DNA of 64,000 nucleotides from Belnapia sp. F-4-1 (GTDB taxonomy: Bacteria > Pseudomonadota > Alphaproteobacteria > Acetobacterales > Acetobacteraceae): positions 2,890,856 through 2,954,855 of the forward strand of contig NZ_KN676113.1 in assembly GCF_000802185.1 (NCBI RefSeq), written 5' to 3'. Below the pieces are notes generated by a model, which was not told the origin of the DNA, searched no databases, and saw only the letters and a list, made by a program, of their open reading frames with translations. Below are positions 18,988 to 32,697 of this stretch, piece by piece. Made by a program: the position numbers and the translations under genes. Position 1 is the first letter of the stretch. Every line of letters starts with the position of its first letter.

Positions 18988-19002
18988 ACAAGAATCGTGC
19001 CA
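18988..19002 (-). promoter_or_regulatory. Sigma-54-like site upstream of lptC
   Basis: On the minus strand TGGCACGATTCTTGT (19002-18988) contains a perfect -24 box TGGCAC and a -12 box with one mismatch (TTGT for TTGC) at correct spacing. It lies about 110 bp upstream of the proposed lptC start and 42 bp after the end of rnd. Since rpoN is in this operon, autoregulation is conceivable but unproven. Confidence 0.3.
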
Positions 19003-19043
19003 AAAGGGTCGTCACGCTTGACAACCGCTTCATCATTGCACCG

Positions 19044-19667
19044 TCAGTGGGCGAAAATATCCGGCTCCGCATAGCCGAGCAGATCGAGCGCGCCGCGCGT
19101 CGGCAGGAAGCGGAAGCAGGCTTCCGCCAGATCCAGCCGCGCCTCGCGGCGCAGCAGCCCCTCGAGCTTGGCCCAAAGCGCATGCAGATGCAGCACGTCG
19201 GAGGCGGCATAGGCCAGTTGCTCGGCCGACAACTCCGGCGCGCCCCAGTCGGAGCTTTGCTGCTGCTTCGAGATCTCGACCCCCAGCAATTCCTTGCAGA
19301 GATCCTTCAGCCCATGCCGGTCGGTGAAGGTGCGGACCAGCTTGGCGGCGACCTTGGTGCAGATGACCGGTGCCACCGTCACCCCGAGATGCTGGTGCAG
19401 CGCCGCGCAGTCGAAGCGGGCAAAATGGAACAGTTTGGTGACCGCCGGGTCTTCCAGCAGCCGCTTCAGGTTCGGGCAATCCGCGCCGCGGCCGCCGAGG
19501 CTCTCCGGGACGATCTGCACCAACTCCGCATTGCCGTCGCCGGCCGAGAGCTGCACAAGGCAAAGCCGGTCGCGATGCGGGTTGAGCCCCATCGTCTCCG
19601 TGTCGATGGCGACCATGCTGCCGAAGTCGAGCCCGTCGGGCAGGTCATGGCGATGCAGGCGGATCAC
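19044..19667 (-). CDS. rnd: Ribonuclease D (short form)
   Basis: This 207-residue DEDD-family 3'-5' exonuclease trims tRNA precursors. Exo I is VAIDTETMGL (DxE), Exo II is LFHFARFDCAALH and Exo III is AYAASDVLHLHAL (Y-x3-D). The HRDC domains of E. coli RNase D (375 residues) are absent, as is usual for the alphaproteobacterial short form. GTG 19667 is chosen because AAGGAG lies seven bases upstream (19675-19680) and the family starts there (IRLHRHDLPDGL). A tRNA-Leu gene precedes it on the same strand. Confidence 0.93.
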   Translation of the reverse strand: MIRLHRHDLPDGLDFGSMVAIDTETMGLNPHRDRLCLVQLSAGDGNAELVQIVPESLGGRGADCPNLKRLLEDPAVTKLFHFARFDCAALHQHLGVTVAPVICTKVAAKLVRTFTDRHGLKDLCKELLGVEISKQQQSSDWGAPELSAEQLAYAASDVLHLHALWAKLEGLLRREARLDLAEACFRFLPTRGALDLLGYAEPDIFAH

Positions 19668-19756
19668 GGCGGGGCTCCTTGCGGCAGCGTTGCCGCGGCC
19701 GGCCGGCTGGGGAGAGAAGAGGGTTGTGCCCAATGCGCGGTCCCCGAAGCGGGGAA

Positions 19757-19843
<87 letters not shown>

Positions 19844-19884
19844 ACAGGCTGCGGAGCCGGCGGTGGATCGCCGCCGGGAGCGCG

Positions 19885-19913
19885 CAAATAGAAGGCCCAG
19901 CGTCCGGCGTCAA
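19885..19913 (-). promoter_or_regulatory. Promoter of tRNA-Leu (and probably rnd)
   Basis: On the minus strand TTGACG (19913-19908) and TATTTG (19890-19885) are separated by 17 bp and end 41 bp upstream of the tRNA 5' end. This is a good housekeeping-type promoter; rnd may be read through from it. Confidence 0.55.
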
Positions 19914-19990
19914 GCGGCTTTGCGGCCCCGCTTGGCGTTGCATCGCCGCGGCCATATGGTCCGCCCGCCGTCAGCCTGGAGATGCCCCGC

Positions 19991-20950
19991 ATGCGTCAGC
20001 CCACCATTCGTCAGGTCGCCACCGTTTTCGGCGGGGCCGGATTCATCGGCCGCTACGTGGTGCAGCGGCTGGCGGCGCGCGGCTGGGTGGTGCGCATCGC
20101 CGGGCGAGACCCGGCCCGGGCGCGCTTCCTGCAAACCCAGGGAATGGTGGGGCAGATCGTGCCCCTCGCCGCCGATCTCGGCGATGAAGGCCAGCTGGCC
20201 CGGGCCATCGCCGGGGCGGACCTGGTCGTCAACCTGGTCGGCATCCTGGCCGAGCGGGCCTCCGGCGACTTCCAGCGCGTGCAGGCCGAGGGCGCCGGGC
20301 GGGTAGCCCGCTTGGCGGCGGCGGGCGGGGTGGAACGGCTGGTCCATGTCTCGGCGATCGGCGCCGATGCGCAGAGCCCAAGCCGCTACGGCCGCAGCAA
20401 GGCCGAGGGCGAGACGGCCGTCCGCGCCGCCTTCCCGCGGGCGACGATCCTCCGCCCCTCCATCGTCTTCGGGCCGGAGGACCAGTTCTTCAACCGCTTC
20501 GCCGGCCTCGCCCGGATGCTGCCGGTGATGCCGGTGGTCGCCGGCAAGACCCGCTTCCAGCCGGTCTATGTCGGCGACGTGGCCGATGCAGTGATCGCCG
20601 CCGCCAGCCGGGAGGATGCGGTCGGCAAGACCTATGAGCTGGCCGGGCCGCGGGTCCTCAGCTTCCGCGAGCTGCTGCGTTTCATCCTCGACACCACCGG
20701 CCATCGCCGGCCGCTGGTCGATCTGCCGGAGGGGCTGGTGAAGCTTCAGGTGGCGCTCGGGCGTTACCTGCCGAACCCGCCGCTGACCGAGGATCAGCTG
20801 CTGATGCTGCGGCGGGACAACGTCGCCGCTCCCGATGCGCCTGGCCTTGCCGATCTCGGGATCCAGGCGAAATCGGTGGAGGCGGTGGTGCCGGGCTACC
20901 TCAGCCGCTTCCGGCCCGGCGGCGGACGCCGACCGGTTACGGCCGCGTAA
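19991..20950 (+). CDS. NAD(P)-binding protein, complex I NDUFA9-like family
   Basis: This 319-residue atypical short-chain dehydrogenase has the nucleotide-binding motif VFGGAGFIGRYV near the N-terminus, LVNLVGIL and a YGRSKAEGE segment (Y-x3-K). The sequence fits the family annotated as complex I NDUFA9 subunit family, common in Alphaproteobacteria. A role in respiratory complex I or quinone synthesis is known only for relatives. ATG 19991 was chosen because GGAG (19978-19981) sits nine bases before it; ATG 19982 is too close to that site. Confidence 0.85.
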   Translation: MRQPTIRQVATVFGGAGFIGRYVVQRLAARGWVVRIAGRDPARARFLQTQGMVGQIVPLAADLGDEGQLARAIAGADLVVNLVGILAERASGDFQRVQAEGAGRVARLAAAGGVERLVHVSAIGADAQSPSRYGRSKAEGETAVRAAFPRATILRPSIVFGPEDQFFNRFAGLARMLPVMPVVAGKTRFQPVYVGDVADAVIAAASREDAVGKTYELAGPRVLSFRELLRFILDTTGHRRPLVDLPEGLVKLQVALGRYLPNPPLTEDQLLMLRRDNVAAPDAPGLADLGIQAKSVEAVVPGYLSRFRPGGGRRPVTAA

Positions 20951-20952
20951 AT

Positions 20953-20967
20953 GGTCCGAAACGGACC
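20953..20967 (+). terminator. Rho-independent terminator-like hairpin
   Basis: GGTCCG (20953-20958), loop AAA, CGGACC (20962-20967), followed by TTGTTGTCT. It starts two bases after the stop of the NDUFA9-like gene. Confidence 0.6.
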
Positions 20968-21024
20968 TTGTTGTCTGGAGAGGCTTGCGCGAAACTTTCC
21001 GCCGGACAGCTTGTCGGCATTATT

Positions 21025-21043
21025 AGGTCAGTATAGCTGACCT
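21025..21043. promoter_or_regulatory. Operator-like palindrome upstream of gltD
   Basis: AGGTCAG (21025-21031) and CTGACCT (21037-21043) form a perfect inverted repeat around TATAG, in an AT-richer patch about 120 bp upstream of gltD. TTGTCG (21011-21016) and TATAGC (21032-21037) could be -35/-10 boxes with a short 15-bp spacer, so a protein bound to the palindrome would cover the -10. The regulator is unknown. Confidence 0.4.
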
Positions 21044-21165
21044 TTCGGTCAAAAAAGACTCGCGTCACACCTCGCAGCGCCTTAAAGCTGCGCCTGTCAT
21101 CAGCCGAGGCGGCTGCGGCGCCGCGTGCCCGCATCGCCCTTGATCCAGAAAGCGGGGACGCCGCC

Positions 21166-22605
21166 ATGGCCGAACGGATGCTGCAATTCGTGCGCCTCTC
21201 CCAGGCTCAGCCCGAGAAGCGCGACATCGCCGCCCGCCGTTCCGACTTCGGCGAGATCTACCGGGAATTCGCCGCCGAGGCCGCCTCGGCCCAGGCCAGC
21301 CGGTGCAGCCAGTGCGGCGTGCCCTTCTGCTCCATCCACTGCCCGCTCAACCAGAACATCCCCGACTGGCTGAAGCTGACGGCGGAAGGGCGGCTGGAGG
21401 AGGCGCATGAGGTCAACTCGGCGACCAACACCTTCCCCGAGATCTGCGGCCGCATCTGCCCGCAGGATCGCCTCTGCGAAGGCAACTGCGTCATCGAGAA
21501 GGGCTTCGAGAGCGTCACCATCGGTGCGGTCGAGAAGTACATCAACGACACCGCATGGGAAAACGGCTGGGTGAAGCCGCCGAGCCCGCGGCAGGAGAAG
21601 CCTCACAGCATCGGCATCATCGGCGCCGGGCCCGCCGGACTCGCCACCGCCGAGCGGCTGCGCAGCCGCGGCTGGCAGGTGCATGTCTATGACCGCTACG
21701 ACCGCGTCGGCGGGCTGATGATCTACGGCATCCCCAACTTCAAGCTGGAGAAGGAGGTGGTGCTGCGGCGCTGGAAGCTGTTCGAGGCGGGCGGAATCCA
21801 TTTCCACCTGAACGTCGCGGTCGGCACCGACATCACCATCGACGAGCTGCGCGCGAAGCACGACGCCGTCTTCATCGCGACGGGCGTCTACAAGGCGCGC
21901 GACATCGAGGTGCCGGGCAGCGACCTCGCGGGCATCGTCCCGGCGCTCGACTACCTGACCGCCTCCAACCGCGACAACCTGGGCGATGACGTGCCCGCCT
22001 TCGCCTCCGGCGGCCTGAACGCCCATGGCAAGCGCGTCGTCGTGCTCGGCGGCGGCGATACGGCCATGGATTGCGTCCGCACCGCCATCCGCCAGGGCGC
22101 CTCGGCCGTCACCTGCCTGTACCGTCGCGACAAAGCGAACATGCCAGGCTCCATGCGCGAGGTGAAGAATGCCGAGGAGGAGGGCGTGGAGTTCACCTGG
22201 CTCGCCGCCCCCGACGCTTTCGTCGGCAACGGCAAGGTCGAGGCGGTGCGCGCGACGCGGATGCATCTCGGCCTGCCGGATGCGACCGGCCGCCAGCAGG
22301 TGGCCGCCATCCCGGGGAGCGAGTTCAGCATCCCCTGCGACCTTGCCATCAAGGCGCTCGGCTTCGATGCCGAGGACCTGCCGGCGATGTTCAACGAGCC
22401 GGCGCTGGCGGTCACCCGCTGGGGCACGCTGAAGGTCGACCATCGCACGATGATGACCGCGCTGCCCGGCGTCTTCGCCGGCGGCGACATCGTCCGCGGC
22501 GCCTCCCTCGTCGTCTGGGCGATCCGCGACGGGCGCGACGCCGCTGACCAGATCGAGGCCTATGTCACGCAGAAGGCGAGCGCGCTCGCCACCGCCGCGG
22601 AGTGA
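21166..22605 (+). CDS. gltD: Glutamate synthase (NADPH) small subunit
   Basis: This is the 479-residue beta subunit of GOGAT. It passes electrons from NADPH through FAD to the large subunit. N-terminal cysteine clusters (CSQCGVPFC...HCP and CGRICPQDRLCEGNC) bind 4Fe-4S centres. The FAD site is GIIGAGPAGLATAERL, the NADPH site is VVVLGGGDTAMDCVRTAI and a second FAD contact is LPGVFAGGDIVRGASLVVWAI. It precedes gltB by 5 bp, the reverse of the E. coli gltBD order. A palindromic operator candidate lies upstream. Confidence 0.97.
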   Translation: MAERMLQFVRLSQAQPEKRDIAARRSDFGEIYREFAAEAASAQASRCSQCGVPFCSIHCPLNQNIPDWLKLTAEGRLEEAHEVNSATNTFPEICGRICPQDRLCEGNCVIEKGFESVTIGAVEKYINDTAWENGWVKPPSPRQEKPHSIGIIGAGPAGLATAERLRSRGWQVHVYDRYDRVGGLMIYGIPNFKLEKEVVLRRWKLFEAGGIHFHLNVAVGTDITIDELRAKHDAVFIATGVYKARDIEVPGSDLAGIVPALDYLTASNRDNLGDDVPAFASGGLNAHGKRVVVLGGGDTAMDCVRTAIRQGASAVTCLYRRDKANMPGSMREVKNAEEEGVEFTWLAAPDAFVGNGKVEAVRATRMHLGLPDATGRQQVAAIPGSEFSIPCDLAIKALGFDAEDLPAMFNEPALAVTRWGTLKVDHRTMMTALPGVFAGGDIVRGASLVVWAIRDGRDAADQIEAYVTQKASALATAAE

Positions 22606-22610
22606 GAGCG

Positions 22611-27143
<4,533 letters not shown>

Positions 27144-27147
27144 GCCG

Positions 27148-27160
27148 CCCCGCATCGGGG
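27148..27160 (+). terminator. Hairpin directly after gltB
   Basis: CCCCG (27148-27152), loop CAT, CGGGG (27156-27160), five bases after the gltB stop. A second stem, ACTGGCCC/GGGCCAGT (27178-27185 and 27197-27204, 11-base loop), follows. Neither has a T-run. Apart from the ORF remnant at 27192-27511 nothing else is seen in the 490-bp gap before the next gene. Confidence 0.4.
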
Positions 27161-27191
27161 ACGCATCGCCTTGGTGGACTGGCCCTCGCCG

Positions 27192-27511
27192 TCATGGGGC
27201 CAGTGAGCCCCCACCGTCCGCGATAGGCCTTGCAGCCGCCATGTCGGCCAGGTAGCTCGCTTCGCCCTCGCGGAAGGCGGCGAAGTGCGTGTGCGGCTTC
27301 ACCCTCGGGTGCTGATCGCCGTGTTGCAGCCGGCTTTGCAGCCCGGCATTCGGCAGCCGCACCGCCTCCGTCGCCTAGCGGAAGGCCGCCACATCCCCAG
27401 GCCGATATCGCCCTGACCTGCAAAGCGGATGTCCTCCGGCCCGACCTGGCCGCCGGCCCGGCTCAGGCGTTGGAACACCGGCAGTTCGCCAGTCGACACC
27501 GTGAGCGTCAT
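27192..27511 (-). pseudogene. Possible decayed small gene in the gltB-fzlA gap
   Basis: A start with ribosome-binding site (AGAGGA eight bases before ATG 27511) opens a frame reading MTLTVSTGELPVFQRLSRAG. That frame stays open to 27299 but becomes Arg/Cys-rich and implausible after about 45 residues. In another frame, after a TAG at 27377-27375, the reading ATEAVRLPNAGLQSRLQHG and then HTHFAAFREGEASYLADM looks protein-like and ends at 27192. This could be one gene broken by a frameshift plus a nonsense mutation. I do not recognise the family, and chance open reading in GC-rich DNA is the alternative. Confidence 0.3.
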
Positions 27512-27631
27512 CTGAACCGTCCTCTCGATCGGGCCTTCTGATCGGGGACATCGTGCCGCCGATCTATCCGGCTTCCCAGCCGATGCGGAACGCCTTTCGC
27601 TGCCGCGGCGCGGGTGCCATAAGGCGCTGCC

Positions 27632-28300
27632 GTGCGAACCCTGTATCACATCCCGCTGTCGCCTTTTTCCCGCAAGGTCCGCCTGGCCCTGGCGGAGAAG
27701 CGGATTCCTTTCGAGCTGCGCATCGAGCGCTTCTGGGAAAGGCGGCCGGATTTCCTGGCGATGAACCCCGCCTGCACCGTGCCCGTGCTGCAAGAGGAGA
27801 ACGGCTTCACCATCGCCGACAGCTACGCCATCTGCGAGTATCTGGACGAAGCCTATCCCGACATGCCGCTCTTCGGCCGCACCCTCGGCGAGCGGGCCGA
27901 AGTGCGCCGGCTGGTGGCCTGGTTCGACCACAAATTCCACACCGAGGTCACCCGCAACCTGCTCTACGAGAAGCAGCTGAAGCGCCTTCTCGGCCGCGGC
28001 AACCCGGATGCCGCCGCCATGCGTGCCGGCTACCAGAACATGAAGATGCACATGGAGTATATCGGCGACCTAGCGGAGAACCGGGCTTGGCTGGCTGGTT
28101 CCCAGATCAGCCTCGCCGATTTCGCAGCGGCGGCGCAGCTTTCCTCGCTCGACTATATCGGCGACATGAAATGGGAGCTGAGCGAGCCGGCGCGGGACTG
28201 GTATGCGCGGATGAAGTCCCGCCCCTGCTTCCGCGGCCTGCTGGCCGACCGGATCAGCGGCCTCGCCCCGCCTGACCATTACGCCGACCCGGATTTCTGA
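27632..28300 (+). CDS. fzlA: Glutathione S-transferase family protein, FzlA-like
   Basis: This 222-residue GST-fold protein has an N-terminal thioredoxin-like half (LYHIPLSPFSRKVRLALAEK, VPVLQEENGFTIADSYAICEYL) and a helical C-terminal half. The C-terminus GLAPPDHYADPDF and the segment RLVAWFDHKFHTEVTRNLL resemble FzlA, the FtsZ-binding GST homologue that supports division and curvature in Caulobacter. If so, it acts at the division septum and not as a detoxifying enzyme. This assignment is from remembered family features. The start is GTG 27632. Confidence 0.72.
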   Translation: MRTLYHIPLSPFSRKVRLALAEKRIPFELRIERFWERRPDFLAMNPACTVPVLQEENGFTIADSYAICEYLDEAYPDMPLFGRTLGERAEVRRLVAWFDHKFHTEVTRNLLYEKQLKRLLGRGNPDAAAMRAGYQNMKMHMEYIGDLAENRAWLAGSQISLADFAAAAQLSSLDYIGDMKWELSEPARDWYARMKSRPCFRGLLADRISGLAPPDHYADPDF

Positions 28301-28361
28301 CCGCCGCAGGCCGCGGCACAGCCGCCATTGTCGTTGCTTGCGCCCTGGTGGCCGGTCGGCA

Positions 28362-28382
28362 ACGGCCGGAACAGCCGGCCGT
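28362..28382. terminator. Bidirectional hairpin between convergent genes
   Basis: ACGGCCGG (28362-28369) pairs perfectly with CCGGCCGT (28375-28382) around loop AACAG. It lies between the 3' ends of the FzlA-like gene (+) and the phosphatase gene (-). No T-run. Confidence 0.45.
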
Positions 28383-28471
28383 CAGCATTCGGCGCGACTC
28401 GAGAAGGCGTTGCGGGGCGATGAACTGCCTGTCGGCGAACCGCCGATGGCGCTACCGCTGGGGTTGGACGC

Positions 28472-29056
28472 TCAGGTCAGCGCCTCCGCCGCATCCACCT
28501 CCCGCCCGCGCCCGGCCTTCCGCATCACCTCCGCCAGATGCGGCCGGATGGCGAGCTGATGGCGGTAGATCGCCGTCGCCGCCCGCGGCAGCGTCCCGCC
28601 GCGCCCGAGCATCGCATCGCCCAGTTCCAGCATCCGAAGGTTCGGCCAGGTCTTCTCGCGGATGGAGAGGATGCCTTGCAGGACCTCCTCCGCCGACAGC
28701 TCGGGCCGTGCCTGGGCAAGGATCAGGCTCATCGCCGCCGTCGAGCGAGAGATGCCGACATGGCAATGCACCAGGAGCCGCGCCGTCCGGTCCGCCGCCA
28801 GCCCGCGGCCGAAATCGAGGATCGCCGCGACATGCTCTCCGTCCGGCAGTGTGTGATCCGCCTGGGCCTCGATGATGTCGTGGAAGCGCAGCTCCAGCCG
28901 GGCATGCTCGCCGAAGCTGCCGAAGGCTTCCGGTTCCGCCCGGTCCGGGTCGAGGATCGAGAGCACGTGGCTGACGCCGGTGGCGCAGTGGCCACCCAGC
29001 TCCTCGATGCCGCAGACATGGATGGGGAAGGGGAGGGGGCTCGCGCTCATCGCCAT
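28472..29056 (-). CDS. Protein-tyrosine/dual-specificity phosphatase-like protein
   Basis: This 194-residue cytoplasmic protein carries the phosphatase signature HCHVGISRST: C98-x5-R104 form the phosphate-binding loop. A candidate general acid is among the acidic residues of FHDIIEAQADHTLPDGEH (about 58-75). The overall size and the ILDPDRAEPEAFGSFG segment match a family of alphaproteobacterial tyrosine-phosphatase homologues with unknown substrates. ATG 29056 is used; ATG 29050 is also possible. It diverges from radA over 89 bp. Confidence 0.8.
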   Translation of the reverse strand: MAMSASPLPFPIHVCGIEELGGHCATGVSHVLSILDPDRAEPEAFGSFGEHARLELRFHDIIEAQADHTLPDGEHVAAILDFGRGLAADRTARLLVHCHVGISRSTAAMSLILAQARPELSAEEVLQGILSIREKTWPNLRMLELGDAMLGRGGTLPRAATAIYRHQLAIRPHLAEVMRKAGRGREVDAAEALT

Positions 29057-29145
29057 AGCCTGCGCCGGCCGGGCGCCGCGGTCCAGGCTTGCACCGCGGG
29101 CGGCGCTGCACCATGTTCCTGTTTCGTGCCGATGAGGGAGGCCGC

Positions 29146-30558
<1,413 letters not shown>

Positions 30559-30644
30559 TTCCCCACACCCGTGCCCTGCGCTGCCCAGCCCTACCGCTGG
30601 CGCGCGTGGACACCCCCACCCCCCATCGCTATATCCCGCGTACG

Positions 30645-31205
30645 ATGACCTGGGTCGATGCTGTGGTCCTGGCGGTGCTGGCCGTTTCGGCGGTGCTCGC
30701 TTTCCTGCGCGGACTGGTGCAGGAGGTGCTGGGGGTGGGGGCCTGGATCGGCGCCGCCGCCCTCGCCCTCGTCCTGCGCCCTTCTGTCGCGCCCCTGCTT
30801 CAGGGCACGGTCGATCCGCCCTGGCTCGCCGACGCGCTGGCCGCCGGCGGCGTCTTTCTCGTGGTGCTGATCGTGTTGAAGGTCATCATCGCGCAGGTCG
30901 CGCGCCTCGTGCAGAATTCCGTCCTCGGCGGCACGGACCGGGCGCTCGGGATGCTTTTCGGCATCGCCCGGGGTGCCTTCCTCGTGGTCGTTGCCTATAT
31001 CCTCGGCGGCATGGTGCTGCCGGCGACCGAGCGATGGCCGGTACCGGTGCGGGAGGCCCGCTCCCTGCCGCTGGTGATCGACGGCGCGCAATGGCTCGTC
31101 GTGCAGCTCCCCGCCGAATACCGCCCCCGCGTGGCCTCTCCCCCGGCCCGCCCCATCCCGACGCAGGAAGACTTCGAGCGGCCGCCTGCCCGCAACCGGA
31201 CGTGA
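30645..31205 (+). CDS. cvpA: CvpA family membrane protein
   Basis: This 186-residue inner-membrane protein has four hydrophobic segments (about 4-22, 26-48, 63-86 and 100-122) and the family motif GLVQEVLGVGAWIGAA. CvpA was named for colicin V production; its biochemical role is unsettled. It is typically encoded just before purF, as here (10-bp gap). ATG 30645 fits the family start MTWVDAVVLAVL. The C-terminal tail is Pro/Arg-rich. Confidence 0.9.
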   Translation: MTWVDAVVLAVLAVSAVLAFLRGLVQEVLGVGAWIGAAALALVLRPSVAPLLQGTVDPPWLADALAAGGVFLVVLIVLKVIIAQVARLVQNSVLGGTDRALGMLFGIARGAFLVVVAYILGGMVLPATERWPVPVREARSLPLVIDGAQWLVVQLPAEYRPRVASPPARPIPTQEDFERPPARNRT

Positions 31206-31215
31206 GGACCATCCC

Positions 31216-32697
31216 ATGACCGAAGAGGCCCTGCGGCTCGCCGCCCCCGACGACGACAAATTCCACGAGGAATGCGGCGTCTTCGGCATCTGGAACACCA
31301 ATGACGCGGCGGCGCTGACGGCGCTCGGCCTGCACGCCCTGCAGCATCGCGGGCAGGAGGCGGCCGGCATCGTCAGCCTCGACGAAGGCGGCATCTTCCA
31401 CGCCCACAGGGGCCGCGGCCTGGTTGGCGATACCTTCTCCGACGCGAAGATCATGGCCTCGCTCCGCGGCCGCGCCGCCCTCGGCCACAACCGCTACGCC
31501 ACCACCGGCGAGACGGCGCTGCGCAACGTCCAGCCGCTCTATGCCGACTTCGCCTTCGGCGGCTTCGCCGTGGCGCATAACGGCAACCTCACCAATGCGA
31601 TGGCGCTGCGCCGCAGCCTCGTCAACCGCGGCTGCCTGTTCCAGAGCACGACGGACAGCGAGGTCTTCATCCACCTCATCGCCATCAGCCTCTACTCGAC
31701 GGTGGTGGACCGGCTGATCGACGCGCTGCGCCAGGTCCAGGGCGCCTACAGCCTGGTCGCGTTGCATGACGGCGCCCTGATCGGCGCGCGCGACCCGCTC
31801 GGCGTCCGGCCCCTCGTCCTCGGCCGCATGGGCGGCACCGACGGCGTGCCGACCTCCTGGGTGCTGTGCAGCGAGACCTGCGCGCTCGACATCGTCGGGG
31901 CGGAGTTCGTCCGCGACATCGATGCCGGCGAGATCATCATCATCGACGACAAGGGCGTGCACAGCATCAAGCCCTTCGGCAAGCAGCAGGACCGCTTCTG
32001 CATCTTCGAGTATATCTACTTCGCCCGCCCGGATTCGGTGGTCGAGGGCACGCCGGTCTACGAGACCCGCAAGCGCATCGGCGCCGAGCTGGCCCGCGAG
32101 AGCGGGGTTTCCGCCGATGTCGTCGTCCCGGTGCCCGACAGCGGCGTGCCGGCGGCGATGGGCTATGCGCTCGAGAGCGGCATCCCCTTCGAGCTCGGCA
32201 TCATCCGCAACCACTATGTCGGCCGCACCTTCATCGAGCCGACCGACCAGATCCGCAACCTCGGCGTGAAGCTGAAGCACAGCGCCAACCGCCCGATGCT
32301 GGAGGGCAAGCGCGTCATCCTCGTCGATGACAGCATCGTCCGCGGCACAACCAGCAAGAAGATCGTCGAGATGGTCCGTGCCGCCGGCGCCAGCGAGGTG
32401 CATATGCGCATCTCCTCCCCGCCGACGACCCATAGCTGCTACTACGGCATCGACACGCCGGAGCGCGGCAAGCTGCTCGCCGCGACGCACGACCTCGAGG
32501 AGATGGCGAAGATCATCGGCGTCGACAGTCTCGCCTATATTTCCCTCGACGGGCTGTACCGCGCGCTCGGCAAGCCCGGCCGCGACATGGCCAAGCCGGC
32601 CTATTGCGACGCCTGCTTCACCGGCGACTACGCCATCCCGCTGAGCGACGCCCAGGCGAACAGCGACCGGCAACTCTCCCTGCTGCAGGTCGGCTGA
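31216..32697 (+). CDS. purF: Amidophosphoribosyltransferase
   Basis: This is the first committed enzyme of purine synthesis: PRPP plus glutamine gives phosphoribosylamine. It has 493 residues. A 19-residue propeptide (ends FHEE) precedes the N-terminal nucleophile Cys20 (CGVFGIW). The class II glutaminase domain (GLHALQHRGQEAAGI, HNGNLTN) is followed by a type I phosphoribosyltransferase domain with the PRPP loop VILVDDSIVRGTT. Cysteines in the C-terminal part may hold an iron-sulfur cluster, as in the Bacillus-type enzyme. The stop overlaps the next gene (TGATG). Confidence 0.97.
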   Translation: MTEEALRLAAPDDDKFHEECGVFGIWNTNDAAALTALGLHALQHRGQEAAGIVSLDEGGIFHAHRGRGLVGDTFSDAKIMASLRGRAALGHNRYATTGETALRNVQPLYADFAFGGFAVAHNGNLTNAMALRRSLVNRGCLFQSTTDSEVFIHLIAISLYSTVVDRLIDALRQVQGAYSLVALHDGALIGARDPLGVRPLVLGRMGGTDGVPTSWVLCSETCALDIVGAEFVRDIDAGEIIIIDDKGVHSIKPFGKQQDRFCIFEYIYFARPDSVVEGTPVYETRKRIGAELARESGVSADVVVPVPDSGVPAAMGYALESGIPFELGIIRNHYVGRTFIEPTDQIRNLGVKLKHSANRPMLEGKRVILVDDSIVRGTTSKKIVEMVRAAGASEVHMRISSPPTTHSCYYGIDTPERGKLLAATHDLEEMAKIIGVDSLAYISLDGLYRALGKPGRDMAKPAYCDACFTGDYAIPLSDAQANSDRQLSLLQVG

